Shown here piece by piece: positions 24,559-32,413 of a stretch of DNA of 32,413 bases. Source of the stretch: Thermoplasmata archaeon (lineage in GTDB: Archaea; Thermoplasmatota; Thermoplasmata; Thermoplasmatales; Thermoplasmataceae); contig JAJZLK010000033.1 of the NCBI GenBank assembly GCA_021803655.1, positions 1 through 32,413 on the forward strand. The letters are read 5' to 3'. How positions within the stretch are numbered: the stretch's first letter is position 1; each line of letters opens with the position of its first letter. The notes beneath the pieces are model-generated. The model made no database searches. It was not told the DNA's origin and saw nothing but the letters and a program-made list of their open reading frames with translations. Made by a program: the position numbers and the translations under genes.

Positions 24559-25307
24559 CACAGAACATTAACGATGAAACCCAGGAGGATACCCGCCAAT
24601 ATCCCTATATAGGTAATATTCTGCAGTTTCTTTCCATCACCGTTTCTCATCATGTGCATATTCACGCTGAACATCTCAAAGATAACGATCATTAGAACAC
24701 CAGTGGCAAGGGAGTTGAAGAGTTCAAGATAGTACTTCCCTGCAAGCATGAGCCCCAGTATAGCACCGGGGACGGTAGGCATACCGCCAATCAGAAGTGC
24801 ACCTCCCACGAATGCTATGCTCTTATTTCTTGCACCAGAGAAGGTAGTGGACAATATTGCGAACCCTTCGGTTGCATTCTGCAGGGTGAATCCGATGAAG
24901 AGTATCGCAAGAAGGTACCCGGATGTGCTCACCTGGGATTCGCCCAGCAGGAGACCCTCAGTCAGGTTCTGAAGCCCTATGCCTGCGGCGATAAGGATGG
25001 TTGTTATCCCGGTATCCGGCATGTCACGGGCGGTTCTCCAGTTCTTCATTGCCAGGATAAGAAGGAATGAGAGCGCAAGACCGGCAACATATATGATTTC
25101 GCTGGTGTCGATAGTGTATTCGGCGAAGTATACCGCAGATGATTCATACACGTCCATAATTATGTAAAAGATTATCCCGATTGCCAGGGCATTCATCAGC
25201 ACAAGGCCCCTTATCTTCTTCCCCCGGTAGAAGACAAGTGGAAGGGCAACAAAAATCGAAGCGCCCATAATCACTGAGAGAAGTATGATAAAGAGGTCAG
25301 ATGCCAT
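24558..25307 (-). CDS. ZIP-like divalent metal transporter
   Basis: A 249-residue membrane protein with about eight helices and the ZIP/GufA layout. The two metal-site helices read LQNLTEGLLLG (near residue 112) and LQNATEGFAI (near 143). They keep the Asn, Glu and Gly of the family pattern HNxxEG but have Gln instead of His at both first positions, so metal preference may differ from classical Zn/Fe ZIPs. A DtxR-box-like palindrome covers its predicted transcription start, linking it to the metalloregulator encoded at 17895-18305. It is divergent from the pilus-like operon. Confidence 0.75.
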   Translation of the reverse strand: MASDLFIILLSVIMGASIFVALPLVFYRGKKIRGLVLMNALAIGIIFYIIMDVYESSAVYFAEYTIDTSEIIYVAGLALSFLLILAMKNWRTARDMPDTGITTILIAAGIGLQNLTEGLLLGESQVSTSGYLLAILFIGFTLQNATEGFAILSTTFSGARNKSIAFVGGALLIGGMPTVPGAILGLMLAGKYYLELFNSLATGVLMIVIFEMFSVNMHMMRNGDGKKLQNITYIGILAGILLGFIVNVL

Positions 25308-25326
25308 GAAGATACCGCGTTCCTAT

Positions 25327-25342
25327 TTTAGGTAAACCTAAA
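25327..25342 (-). promoter_or_regulatory. DtxR-box-like operator of the ZIP-like gene
   Basis: TTTAGGT-AA-ACCTAAA is a perfect 7-bp inverted repeat and contains TTAGGTnnnCCTAA-type half-sites as in bacterial DtxR/IdeR boxes. The TATA box (minus strand GTATTATATT, 25361-25370) is centred about 30 nt upstream, so the operator covers the predicted start site. A further CTAATTAG palindrome lies at 25346-25353. Confidence 0.7.
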
Positions 25343-25461
25343 TTCCTAATTAGTGGAGCCAATATAATACTTAGTTTCACTCAAAACAGACAACCGCAGA
25401 GTATCTGTAAACTTGATATACTGGTATTGAAAAATCCGGCTCTTTGAGTGTGCAATCAACA

Positions 25462-25475
25462 AATGTATATATTTT
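25462..25475 (+). promoter_or_regulatory. TATA box of the pilus-like secretion operon
   Basis: The AATGTATATATTTT core is centred about 28 nt before ATG 25497, predicting a leaderless message for the first ATPase gene. Confidence 0.55.
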
Positions 25476-25496
25476 GATCACAATTAGCGTAATTGC

Positions 25497-27053
25497 ATGC
25501 CTGAGATTGCACTGAGGAGAAGAACAAGAGCCAGAAGACCGGTTGTAAAGACGGTTGAGGCGGAGAACTTCGACCTCGTTGACAGGTATGATATTTTCAA
25601 GGGATTTGGTTCAGTTGAAGTCCTGTGGAACAGGAATACACTGGAAAATGTATACACGGTGGTGGAACCGAAACTTAACGAATATGAAAAAAAACTCGCA
25701 CTGCTTCTTCCCAAGGAAATGGAAATGGTTATCCCAAACCTCAAGGGGTTCAAGGTGACCTCAAAGAAGCTGGACATAGGGAACCTCCTTGACGCCTACG
25801 TGGACGCCTTCAACGTTAAACTCACAAACGAATCTAAGGAGAAAATAAAGTACTACCTTAAGAGGGATTTCGAGGGACTTGGTCCCATAGAAGTCATTGT
25901 CAATGACCCCTATGTGGAAGACGTGTCATGCAATGGCTACCAGACTCCTATATTCGTGTATCACAGGAAGTACGGGTCTATCAAAACTAACGTCCAGTTT
26001 GCAACAAAGGAGCTCCTGAACTCCTATGTGATAAAACTGGCCCAGATATGCGGGAAAGAAATATCTGTCAGTGAGCCGATTCTTGACGGAGCAACACCAC
26101 ATGGCCACAGAATCCAGGCAATATACGGAGAAGAGATATCGACGAGGGGATCGACATTCACCTTCAGGCTCTTCAGGGAGAAGCCGTTCACACCGGTTGA
26201 ACTGATAAAGTTCGGAACCGCAAGCGCTGAGATGGTTACATATTTCTGGTACATGATTGAGAACCTTAACTCTGCCCTTATTGCAGGGGTTCCCGCTGTT
26301 GGAAAAACCTCGACGATGAATGCAATGCTCATGCTTGTCCCTCCGCAGACAAAGGTGTTCAGTATAGAGGAGACAAGGGAAATCAACATCCTCCACCAGA
26401 ACTGGGTGGCAACCTCCACGAGGGAAGGCGAATTCGACATTCAGGATACCGGCGAGGCGAGCAACATGAGGATTGACATGTTTGAGCTCGTAAAAATGGC
26501 AATGAGGCAGAGGCCAACATATATTGTGGTCGGGGAAGTGAGAGGCAGGGAAGCATCTTCACTATTCCAGGCGATGTCAACCGGTCACACCACCTATTCT
26601 ACCATTCACGCAGATTCCATGGAAGCTACCGTGAACAGGCTTGAATCAAACCCCCTCAACATACCCAGAATAATGATAACCTATCTTAACACGGTTATTT
26701 TTAACAAGTTCGTGCGGAGCGGTGACTCAGTCAACAGGAGGATAACGGAGGTCGATGAGATGTCCGGCTTCAACACTGAGACCGGGGAAGTCGTTTATAA
26801 CAAGGTATTCACATATGATGCTTACAAGGGAAAGCATTCATTCATGGGTTACAGCAACCTTTACAAGAAGGTACAGTTCCTCAAAGGATTGACTGCCTCC
26901 GAGTTCAAGCGCGAGTTTGATTTCAGGAAGAAACTGCTTGAGGAAATGACCAGGTCAGACATAACCAACTATGTTGAGATAAGCAAGATCATAAACACCT
27001 ACTACAAGGAACCTGAGAAAGCCATGGCTATGGCTTCTGGAGCGGAAGAATGA
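25497..27053 (+). CDS. type IV pilus/secretion ATPase 1 (GspE/TadA/ArlI-like)
   Basis: A 518-residue hexameric secretion ATPase of the GspE/VirB11 superfamily. The N-terminal domain ends near residue 250. The Walker A loop is GVPAVGKTS at 264-272, which fits GxxxxGKT but lacks the usual GxTGSGKT form. An Asp-box-like VFSIEETREI follows, then a Walker B-type region RQRPTYIVVGEVRGREA and a His box GHTTYSTIHA. It should power assembly of an archaeal type IV pilus-like filament from the cytoplasmic side. It is the first gene of an operon in which each junction overlaps or nearly touches; its stop overlaps the next start as ATGA. Confidence 0.9.
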   Translation: MPEIALRRRTRARRPVVKTVEAENFDLVDRYDIFKGFGSVEVLWNRNTLENVYTVVEPKLNEYEKKLALLLPKEMEMVIPNLKGFKVTSKKLDIGNLLDAYVDAFNVKLTNESKEKIKYYLKRDFEGLGPIEVIVNDPYVEDVSCNGYQTPIFVYHRKYGSIKTNVQFATKELLNSYVIKLAQICGKEISVSEPILDGATPHGHRIQAIYGEEISTRGSTFTFRLFREKPFTPVELIKFGTASAEMVTYFWYMIENLNSALIAGVPAVGKTSTMNAMLMLVPPQTKVFSIEETREINILHQNWVATSTREGEFDIQDTGEASNMRIDMFELVKMAMRQRPTYIVVGEVRGREASSLFQAMSTGHTTYSTIHADSMEATVNRLESNPLNIPRIMITYLNTVIFNKFVRSGDSVNRRITEVDEMSGFNTETGEVVYNKVFTYDAYKGKHSFMGYSNLYKKVQFLKGLTASEFKREFDFRKKLLEEMTRSDITNYVEISKIINTYYKEPEKAMAMASGAEE

Positions 27054-28645
27054 CAGAGGGGGAGCGAATAAGAGTAACGCAGCGCAGACGCCCGAAGAAG
27101 GGGCCATTACTTGACACGAATGAACCCGCTGTGCGTGATGAGACTCGGGCTGCAGTTGAACCTCCGCCCCCTGAGACAGAAAAGCAGCAGCCGGGTGAGG
27201 CTGCTACGCAACCGGCCGAGGAGACCTATGAACCAAAGGAGCACGTCACAGGGCCGATTATAGATACTTCGGAATCAATCATTGATGTTCAGCGTGATGA
27301 GGCACCGGCTGAGAAAGCCGGGAACGCCGCGAACACGGAAGCCGTAATTGAACCTTCCCAAACTGCTTCAGTTGAAGATACGGGATCCGGACAGGACCAG
27401 AACGTGACGGAATTCAGAACCGTGACCGGGATAGAGGAGTCCGGGATATCAGGAAAAGGAGAAGAGGTTGCGGAAGTAGAGCCGGGATTTCAGGAGAGAA
27501 GGTCCCGCAGCATTTCTGTAACAAAAAAAGGGAAGAAGAAGAAGGACGCCACTGCAGACACAATGGTGGTCCAGAAATCGACTGAAAAGCAGATCTCCGC
27601 GCGGGGAAAGTTTTCAAAAAGACGGACCGAGATGGAACAGATCTCGGCGCTGAATGCCTCCAACATTGGCGCTGTGAGCAGGGTCAAAATCAAGGCCCCT
27701 ACCCAGAGAGTCCAGTCGTTTTTCAGGAAATCCAACAAGGAAGAACTGGACGAAATGCAGGTACTCCTGAAGACTTTCAAGCAATCGTCTGCTCTCGTAA
27801 GAGTTTCATTGAAGTTCTTCCGCGGGTTTCTTTCCGGAAGAGTAGATAAGTACGAGAAGCTCGAAGAGAATCTTAAGAAGTCAAAGATGCCGTATTCCAG
27901 CATCCAGTACCTGTCCACGGTATATTTCGTCTCAACCGTCGTATCCATTGCTATAGGTGTGTTCGTGATCGTTTTCGCAGCACTGCTTGGGCCTTTCTGG
28001 ATTCTTCCAGTAATGTTTGGGGCAGTATCCATACTGGGGTTCGCCGGAGTATATATGAGCAGGCCCTCATCCCTTGCCAAGAAACGGAAGAAGGATATAG
28101 ATGCCAAGATCCCGATGGCAATAGGTTACATTGCGACGATGGCCTCCGCAGATATGCCCATAGACAACATCCTGTTTGAGCTTGGTGAAAGCAAGGAATA
28201 CGGAGAGATTGCCAAGGAGGCGAAGAGCATCTCCATGGGTTCAAGGTTCTTTGGAAGGGATATAATATCTGCCATGAGGGAAGGGGCGAAATATTCTCCT
28301 TCACCAAAGTTCTCCGAGTTCCTTCAGGGAATAGTCACCACCGTAACGTCAGGCGGAAACCTCAAGGTATATTTCAAGTCAAAGGCAGTGCAGTACCAGA
28401 ACGAACTGAGCACAGTGATAAGGACGAATGCGGAATCGATCGGGATACTGGCAGAGTCATACGTCACAGTGGGAGTGGCTTTCCCGCTGATGCTGATCGT
28501 GATACTTGGAGTCGTTGCCTCGCTTTCCGCAGGATCAGGCGGAATGATAATCGTTCTATACCTGATCGATTTAATGATAATTCCATTGATAACGGTGGCG
28601 TTTGCGTTCCTGATATCCAGCACCATTAAAGAGGTAAATCTTTGA
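27050..28645 (+). CDS. TadB/TadC-like pilus platform protein with long disordered N-terminus
   Basis: A 531-residue inner-membrane assembly protein. Residues 1 to about 190 are low-complexity, rich in Glu, Pro, Gln, Thr and Lys, without secondary structure signals. A basic helix region follows, then two transmembrane segments (about 285-345), one cytoplasmic T2SSF domain (IPMAIGYIATMASADMPIDNILFELGES…), and two C-terminal helices (about 465-525). Single-T2SSF organisation is like TadB or TadC rather than the two-repeat ArlJ/GspF. It would form the platform on which the ATPase acts. The start overlaps ATPase 1 by ATGA and the stop overlaps the next TTG start. Confidence 0.85.
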   Translation: MTEGERIRVTQRRRPKKGPLLDTNEPAVRDETRAAVEPPPPETEKQQPGEAATQPAEETYEPKEHVTGPIIDTSESIIDVQRDEAPAEKAGNAANTEAVIEPSQTASVEDTGSGQDQNVTEFRTVTGIEESGISGKGEEVAEVEPGFQERRSRSISVTKKGKKKKDATADTMVVQKSTEKQISARGKFSKRRTEMEQISALNASNIGAVSRVKIKAPTQRVQSFFRKSNKEELDEMQVLLKTFKQSSALVRVSLKFFRGFLSGRVDKYEKLEENLKKSKMPYSSIQYLSTVYFVSTVVSIAIGVFVIVFAALLGPFWILPVMFGAVSILGFAGVYMSRPSSLAKKRKKDIDAKIPMAIGYIATMASADMPIDNILFELGESKEYGEIAKEAKSISMGSRFFGRDIISAMREGAKYSPSPKFSEFLQGIVTTVTSGGNLKVYFKSKAVQYQNELSTVIRTNAESIGILAESYVTVGVAFPLMLIVILGVVASLSAGSGGMIIVLYLIDLMIIPLITVAFAFLISSTIKEVNL

Positions 28646-29466
28646 AGCAGAAGTTCGTTGCATTGCTCGGATCGTACTTTGCCGGTCTCATTTTTATGGT
28701 TATGTATATAATACTTACCATATCCTACGGCTGGACTTTCAACTATCTCCTGGTCTTTTCCATATTCTTTATCATTATCCTGATCCCGTACGGATTCTTC
28801 GACAACATAGAAATGAAGAGGTTCTATGAAGCCGAAAGGAGGGTGCCGGACTTCCTCAGGGACCTTGCAGAATATACCACTTTTGGAATGCCAATTTCAC
28901 ATGCAATTGTCAGGACGTCTTTTTCAGACTACGGACCGCTCTCTGACGAGATAAAGAGGGTTGCCTCGCTCATATCGTGGGGTCTTCCGGTTGAACAGGC
29001 TCTTTCAGATTTCGGAAAATCCATCGGTTCTGATAACGTGATAAGGGCCGGAAAGATCATCGTGAAATCCAGTGAGTCCGGAAGCAACATATCTGACGTG
29101 ATGACAATGGTGTCAGAATTCACCTCCCAGATGCAGTTGCTGAGAAACCAGAGGTTCTCGGAAATGAAGAATTACACAATGGTCATGCTGATCTCATTCG
29201 GCGTATTCCTCTTCGTGATCCTTGCACTGGACCTCGATTTCCTTCCGCAGCTGACTCACGGCGGATTCTCAATCGGCGGTTCAGGCGGCGGAGCAAACAT
29301 CGCTACCATTGAACAGATATTCAATATAGGAATGATCGTGCAGGGAGGCGGAACCGGTATCCTTTCCGGAGTTCTGAGGGATGGCAGGATCAGTTCCGGC
29401 CTTATGCTGTCGGGAATAATGATTGCGGTCAGCATAGTCATACTTCTGTTGATCGGGGTGGTCTAG
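28642..29466 (+). CDS. second TadB/TadC-like pilus platform protein
   Basis: A 274-residue single-T2SSF membrane protein, starting at TTG 28642 that overlaps the previous stop (TTGA). Two N-terminal helices (about 7-52) precede the cytoplasmic domain with RVPDFLRDLAEYTTFGMPISHAI and SWGLPVEQALSDFGKSI, and two further helices lie at about 175-195 and 250-274. It is about half the length of a full ArlJ/TadC platform, so it probably pairs with the product of the preceding gene, as TadB with TadC. The following ATPase gene starts one base after its stop. Confidence 0.85.
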   Translation: MKQKFVALLGSYFAGLIFMVMYIILTISYGWTFNYLLVFSIFFIIILIPYGFFDNIEMKRFYEAERRVPDFLRDLAEYTTFGMPISHAIVRTSFSDYGPLSDEIKRVASLISWGLPVEQALSDFGKSIGSDNVIRAGKIIVKSSESGSNISDVMTMVSEFTSQMQLLRNQRFSEMKNYTMVMLISFGVFLFVILALDLDFLPQLTHGGFSIGGSGGGANIATIEQIFNIGMIVQGGGTGILSGVLRDGRISSGLMLSGIMIAVSIVILLLIGVV

Positions 29467-29467
29467 A

Positions 29468-31018
29468 ATGATGCGGAGGGCGAGGAAGAAGCAGGATCAG
29501 CTCCAGGAAATAAGGATGAATGAGAACTCCGAACCGGATGATATCTCATTTGATGAAATTGAACAGGGACTCGTCTACTCAAGGGTGTTCCTGGACAAGA
29601 ATGACGGGGCGATAAAATACCACCTGATTGAACCGTACGTTGACGACCAGCTTATTGAAATTATCAATGACATTAAGACAATGATAATTGAAAAGGCCAG
29701 CTTCGACAGGCTGGCAACCGAGCACAGGGAGAAGGATTTCGAGATCGTGTATAAGTCCGTAATGGACAGCTACGGTCTCGAGTTTACGCCCTCGGAAGCC
29801 ACCATAGTCAAGTATTACGTCAAGAGGGACGTCGTGAACTTCGGCAGGATACAGGGGCTGATGCTTGACCAGAGCATAGAGGATATTTCATGCGATGCTC
29901 CCAAAATCCCGGTATTCGCATTCCACAGGGTCCATGGCTTCATACCTACAAACATCACCTTCAACGATGAGGAGGAACTCAACCGGTACGTGAAGAGAAT
30001 AGTGCAGGATTCCGGGAAGCACGTCTCCATCTCAGTTCCGATCATAGATGCGACCCTGCCAGACGGGTCAAGGCTTCAGGCTTCATACGGAAGGTACATC
30101 ACAAACAACGGTCCCGCGTTCACCGTGAGGAAATTCAAGGCAAGCCCCCTGAGCCCGGTGAGCCTGATCATGGCACAGTCTATCTCAGCAAAGATCATGT
30201 CGTACCTCTGGCTGCTCACAGAGTATGGAGCAAACATGATGGTTGCCGGAGGAACCGGTTCCGGAAAGACCACCCTTCTCAACGCCATCCTCCTTTTCAT
30301 ACCGCCGCAGATGAAGGTTGTGAGCATCGAGGACACAAGGGAGATCAACATTCCACATGAGAACTGGATTGCAACCGTAACCAGGTCCGGGTTCGGTGCA
30401 CTGAACAAGACCACAGGGAAGAGGGGAGGAGAGATCGACATGTTCGATCTCCTTGCTGCTTCTCTCAGGCAGAGGCCTAACTACATCATCATAGGGGAGG
30501 TCAGGGGAAAAGAAGCCTTCACCGTATTCCAGGCCATGTCTGCAGGGAGATACGGTTTCGGAACTTTCCACGCAGAGGACCCGAAGACGCTGATCCACAG
30601 GCTCGAATCCCCTCCGATAAACATTCCGAGAACGCTGATCACCGCGCTTGACGTGATAGTGATGCAGTCCCAGCTGAGCTACAAGAACAAGATAGTGAGG
30701 AGAGCCACGAGCATATCGGAAATAACCGGGCTGGAGCAGTCCACCAATGACATCATCGTCAACAACATATTCAAGTGGAATCCGGCAAATGACACCTTCA
30801 CCTTCTCCGGCTTCAGTTATGTTCTCAACAGGATAGCGGAAAGGATTGGAAAGACCGAGAGCGATCTCGAACGGGAAGTGGAATTCAGGGAACGCATCCT
30901 GAACCGCATGATAGAGAGGAAATTCTATACCTACAAGGACGTGACCAAGATGATTACCAAGTTCTACAAGGACCGTGAGAGCCTCATCAAGGAACTTGAG
31001 TTAAACCCGGAAACCTAG
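29468..31018 (+). CDS. type IV pilus/secretion ATPase 2 (GspE/TadA/ArlI-like)
   Basis: A 516-residue paralogue of ATPase 1. It has a canonical Walker A GGTGSGKTT (residues 261-269), VVSIEDTREINIPHENW, the Walker B-type region RQRPNYIIIGEVRGKEA and the His box as GTFHAED. All catalytic features are intact, and the proteins align over their full length, including IEDISCDAPKIPVFAFHRVHG in the N-terminal domain against VEDVSCNGYQTPIFVYHRKYG in ATPase 1. It either forms mixed hexamers with ATPase 1 or drives a separate step such as retraction; this is inference. The stop overlaps the convergent antiporter gene by 4 nt. Confidence 0.9.
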   Translation: MMRRARKKQDQLQEIRMNENSEPDDISFDEIEQGLVYSRVFLDKNDGAIKYHLIEPYVDDQLIEIINDIKTMIIEKASFDRLATEHREKDFEIVYKSVMDSYGLEFTPSEATIVKYYVKRDVVNFGRIQGLMLDQSIEDISCDAPKIPVFAFHRVHGFIPTNITFNDEEELNRYVKRIVQDSGKHVSISVPIIDATLPDGSRLQASYGRYITNNGPAFTVRKFKASPLSPVSLIMAQSISAKIMSYLWLLTEYGANMMVAGGTGSGKTTLLNAILLFIPPQMKVVSIEDTREINIPHENWIATVTRSGFGALNKTTGKRGGEIDMFDLLAASLRQRPNYIIIGEVRGKEAFTVFQAMSAGRYGFGTFHAEDPKTLIHRLESPPINIPRTLITALDVIVMQSQLSYKNKIVRRATSISEITGLEQSTNDIIVNNIFKWNPANDTFTFSGFSYVLNRIAERIGKTESDLEREVEFRERILNRMIERKFYTYKDVTKMITKFYKDRESLIKELELNPET

Positions 31019-32304
31019 ATCGCCATAGGCGGAAGCAGTTTTCTAGCAAGGTACGGTGCATAGATCGTCTGGAGAACAATCGACAGTATCACGACATAGG
31101 AGACGGTCACATAGATCATCTGTCCCCACTGCATCAGGAGCTGGTTATGGTAGGCAAGACCTATGGTGTACGGAACAAGCGACATTACCACCGATACCGC
31201 CCCCCTTGGACCTACCAGTCCCATGAAGGCCATGGTCTTCCCGTCGATCCTGTATCTCGAGGGGAGGCGATGCACCAGCCCGAGTGAAGCAAATACTGCA
31301 GCCGGTCTTGCGAGAAACATCACTGCCACAGAGAGAAGTATCCCCGGCACAAGGTACATGTACATCTCATTGAGTGTCAGGATTCCGCCCAGGAGAATGA
31401 ATATGATCGCCTTCGCAAGGAATGAGAGGCTCTGCTGGAAGTTAGCCTCCCGTTCCCAGAATATGCTCTTGTCGGAGAAGTTCCCCACGACCGCTCCCGT
31501 GGCTATGAGGGCAGGGAACGGGCTTATCCCGGCGCCTTCAAGGAGCGTGAACTCGAGGATGACTATTCCAAGGAGAAATCCCACAAGCAGGTTGTCAAAG
31601 TTGAATATCTTGTTGATGTAGATCACGAAGAAGCCGATTGCAACTCCCATCAGCGCAGGGACTGAGATCTGTATGAGCATGTACAGCACAGGACCGAGAA
31701 TGAACCCCTCCTGCGAGGTGAGGAATGAGAAGAATGATACATAAGCAGATCCGGGCACTATTATCGCCACCCCGAGGGAAACAAGCAGTATTCCAAGGGG
31801 ATCATTGAATAGACTTTCTCCCACAAGTATTCCCGAGATCTCCTCCTGGACCCGCACCTTCCTGAAAACCGGGATCAGGCTGGCCGGATCTGTGGGAGAG
31901 ATTATTGCGCCGAAGAGGAATCCTATGATCAGCGGAGCTCCGGTCAGGAGTGAGAAGAGAAGCGCGGCCGTCACGGCAGTGATGAACAGTCCAAGTGTGT
32001 CCAGGGCAACGATTCGTACGACTTCCCTGCTGATGATCCTGAAATTGATTGTGTGGCTCTCCGCGTACAGGATGATTACGATCCCGAGGAGACCGAATCC
32101 CACTCCGGAGTAGTCGGAGAGCAGGTAGATGGAGAAAGAATTGCTGAGGATTCCAAGTACCGGGCCGAAGATGAAGCCTATTGCGATCAGGACCGGGAGA
32201 TCAACGAGTGACATCCTTCTTGAAATAGGTATTGCAAAGGCTGCAAGAATCAGGATAAGGCTTATCTCAAGAAACCCGGGATAAGTCCCGAAGGTGTATG
32301 CCAT
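31015..32304 (-). CDS. CPA1-family Na+(K+)/H+ antiporter
   Basis: A 429-residue antiporter with about 12 to 13 transmembrane helices and no C-terminal regulatory domain. The ion-site segments are SPTDPASLIPVFRKVRV (the CPA1 TDP motif) and VGESLFNDPLG (the ND motif), with FMGLVGPRGAVSVVMSL in the last third supplying the conserved Arg region. NhaP-type members exchange Na+ or K+ for H+ and set internal pH, relevant for an acidophile. The ATG directly follows the stop of the upstream gene (TGAATG), so they are co-transcribed. Confidence 0.92.
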   Translation of the reverse strand: MAYTFGTYPGFLEISLILILAAFAIPISRRMSLVDLPVLIAIGFIFGPVLGILSNSFSIYLLSDYSGVGFGLLGIVIILYAESHTINFRIISREVVRIVALDTLGLFITAVTAALLFSLLTGAPLIIGFLFGAIISPTDPASLIPVFRKVRVQEEISGILVGESLFNDPLGILLVSLGVAIIVPGSAYVSFFSFLTSQEGFILGPVLYMLIQISVPALMGVAIGFFVIYINKIFNFDNLLVGFLLGIVILEFTLLEGAGISPFPALIATGAVVGNFSDKSIFWEREANFQQSLSFLAKAIIFILLGGILTLNEMYMYLVPGILLSVAVMFLARPAAVFASLGLVHRLPSRYRIDGKTMAFMGLVGPRGAVSVVMSLVPYTIGLAYHNQLLMQWGQMIYVTVSYVVILSIVLQTIYAPYLARKLLPPMAI

Positions 32305-32413
32305 TCAGGATATCCTCTCCAGCATGTTTCCGGGCGGCTTCCGCTTGTGCCAGGAATCCATGTAAAGATTCTCCACACGTTCATTCCGCGTACCTTTTCC
32401 TGATACGATTCGC
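32305..32413 (-). CDS. unidentified protein, C-terminal end only
   Basis: An open minus-strand frame enters from the right edge and ends in TGA at 32305-32307, giving the last 35 residues: basic, soluble and ending WHKRKPPGNMLERIS. I cannot name the family from this tail. Its stop directly abuts the antiporter ATG (TGAATG), indicating a shared transcript. Confidence 0.5.
   Translation of the reverse strand, partial: RIVSGKGTRNERVENLYMDSWHKRKPPGNMLERIS

Noticed and set aside
24390-24612. Plus-strand frame opposite the ZIP-like gene end
   Set aside because: It overlaps the 3' end of the ZIP-like gene on the other strand and has no recognisable product.
1-32413. A defence island or phage region
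   Set aside because: Apart from one dead transposase, all recognised genes are housekeeping, transport or pilus-type; no nuclease, toxin-antitoxin, integrase or capsid gene was seen.

Overview
The window looks like a chromosomal segment of a thermoacidophilic euryarchaeon of the Thermoplasmatales type. It has archaeal EF-1 alpha and EF-2 (with the diphthamide histidine), a euryarchaeal-type PCNA, the QueD/QueC genes that feed archaeosine synthesis, a PGI/PMI-type sugar isomerase, and ATG/GTG/TTG starts. Many starts lie about 25-30 nt after a TATA box (leaderless mRNAs), and arginine codons are mostly AGG/AGA. The lineage is inferred from protein content and was not tested by a search.

Layout. 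1-2188: tail of a UbiA/heme o synthase-like protein, an unrecognised polytopic membrane protein and a degenerate CPBP-family protein, closely coupled. 2185-6600: a small alpha/beta-hydrolase-like protein diverging from the ribosome-quality-control factor RqcH, then a minus-strand operon of a VOC protein, a LigB-like protein and PGI/PMI isomerase. 7073-10909: EF-1 alpha, ribosomal protein S10, EF-2. 10970-12995: an MscS channel, a previously unmarked microprotein ORF overlapping pcn by ATGA, PCNA, and tRNA-Arg(CCT). 13447-16700: a glycosylation-rich surface protein, QueD-QueC and malate dehydrogenase. 16745-21441: a zinc-ribbon membrane protein, a DtxR-type metalloregulator with a His-rich metal-transporter-like protein, an MFS exporter, a GNAT acetyltransferase and tRNA-Ala(GGC). 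21632-22424: a decayed IS5-like transposase. 22588-25307: a sugar-porter MFS protein and a ZIP-like metal transporter. 25497-31018: a four-gene type IV pilus/Tad-like secretion operon (ATPase, two TadB/C-like membrane proteins, second ATPase). 31015-32413: a CPA1 Na+/H+ antiporter and the tail of an unidentified gene.

The most interesting layer is regulatory. Several promoters carry inverted repeats placed exactly where a repressor would act. A 15-bp palindrome lies between the TATA box and start of the DtxR-type gene. A textbook DtxR-box-like palindrome lies at the predicted start site of the ZIP-like gene, suggesting one metal regulon spanning both loci. A 10-bp-arm palindrome covers the start of mdh. 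An 11-bp-arm repeat is concentric with the TATA box of an MFS gene, and a 7-bp-arm repeat flanks the TATA box of the sugar porter. The pilus-like operon is unusual in having two ATPases and two single-domain membrane platform proteins but no pilin in view.
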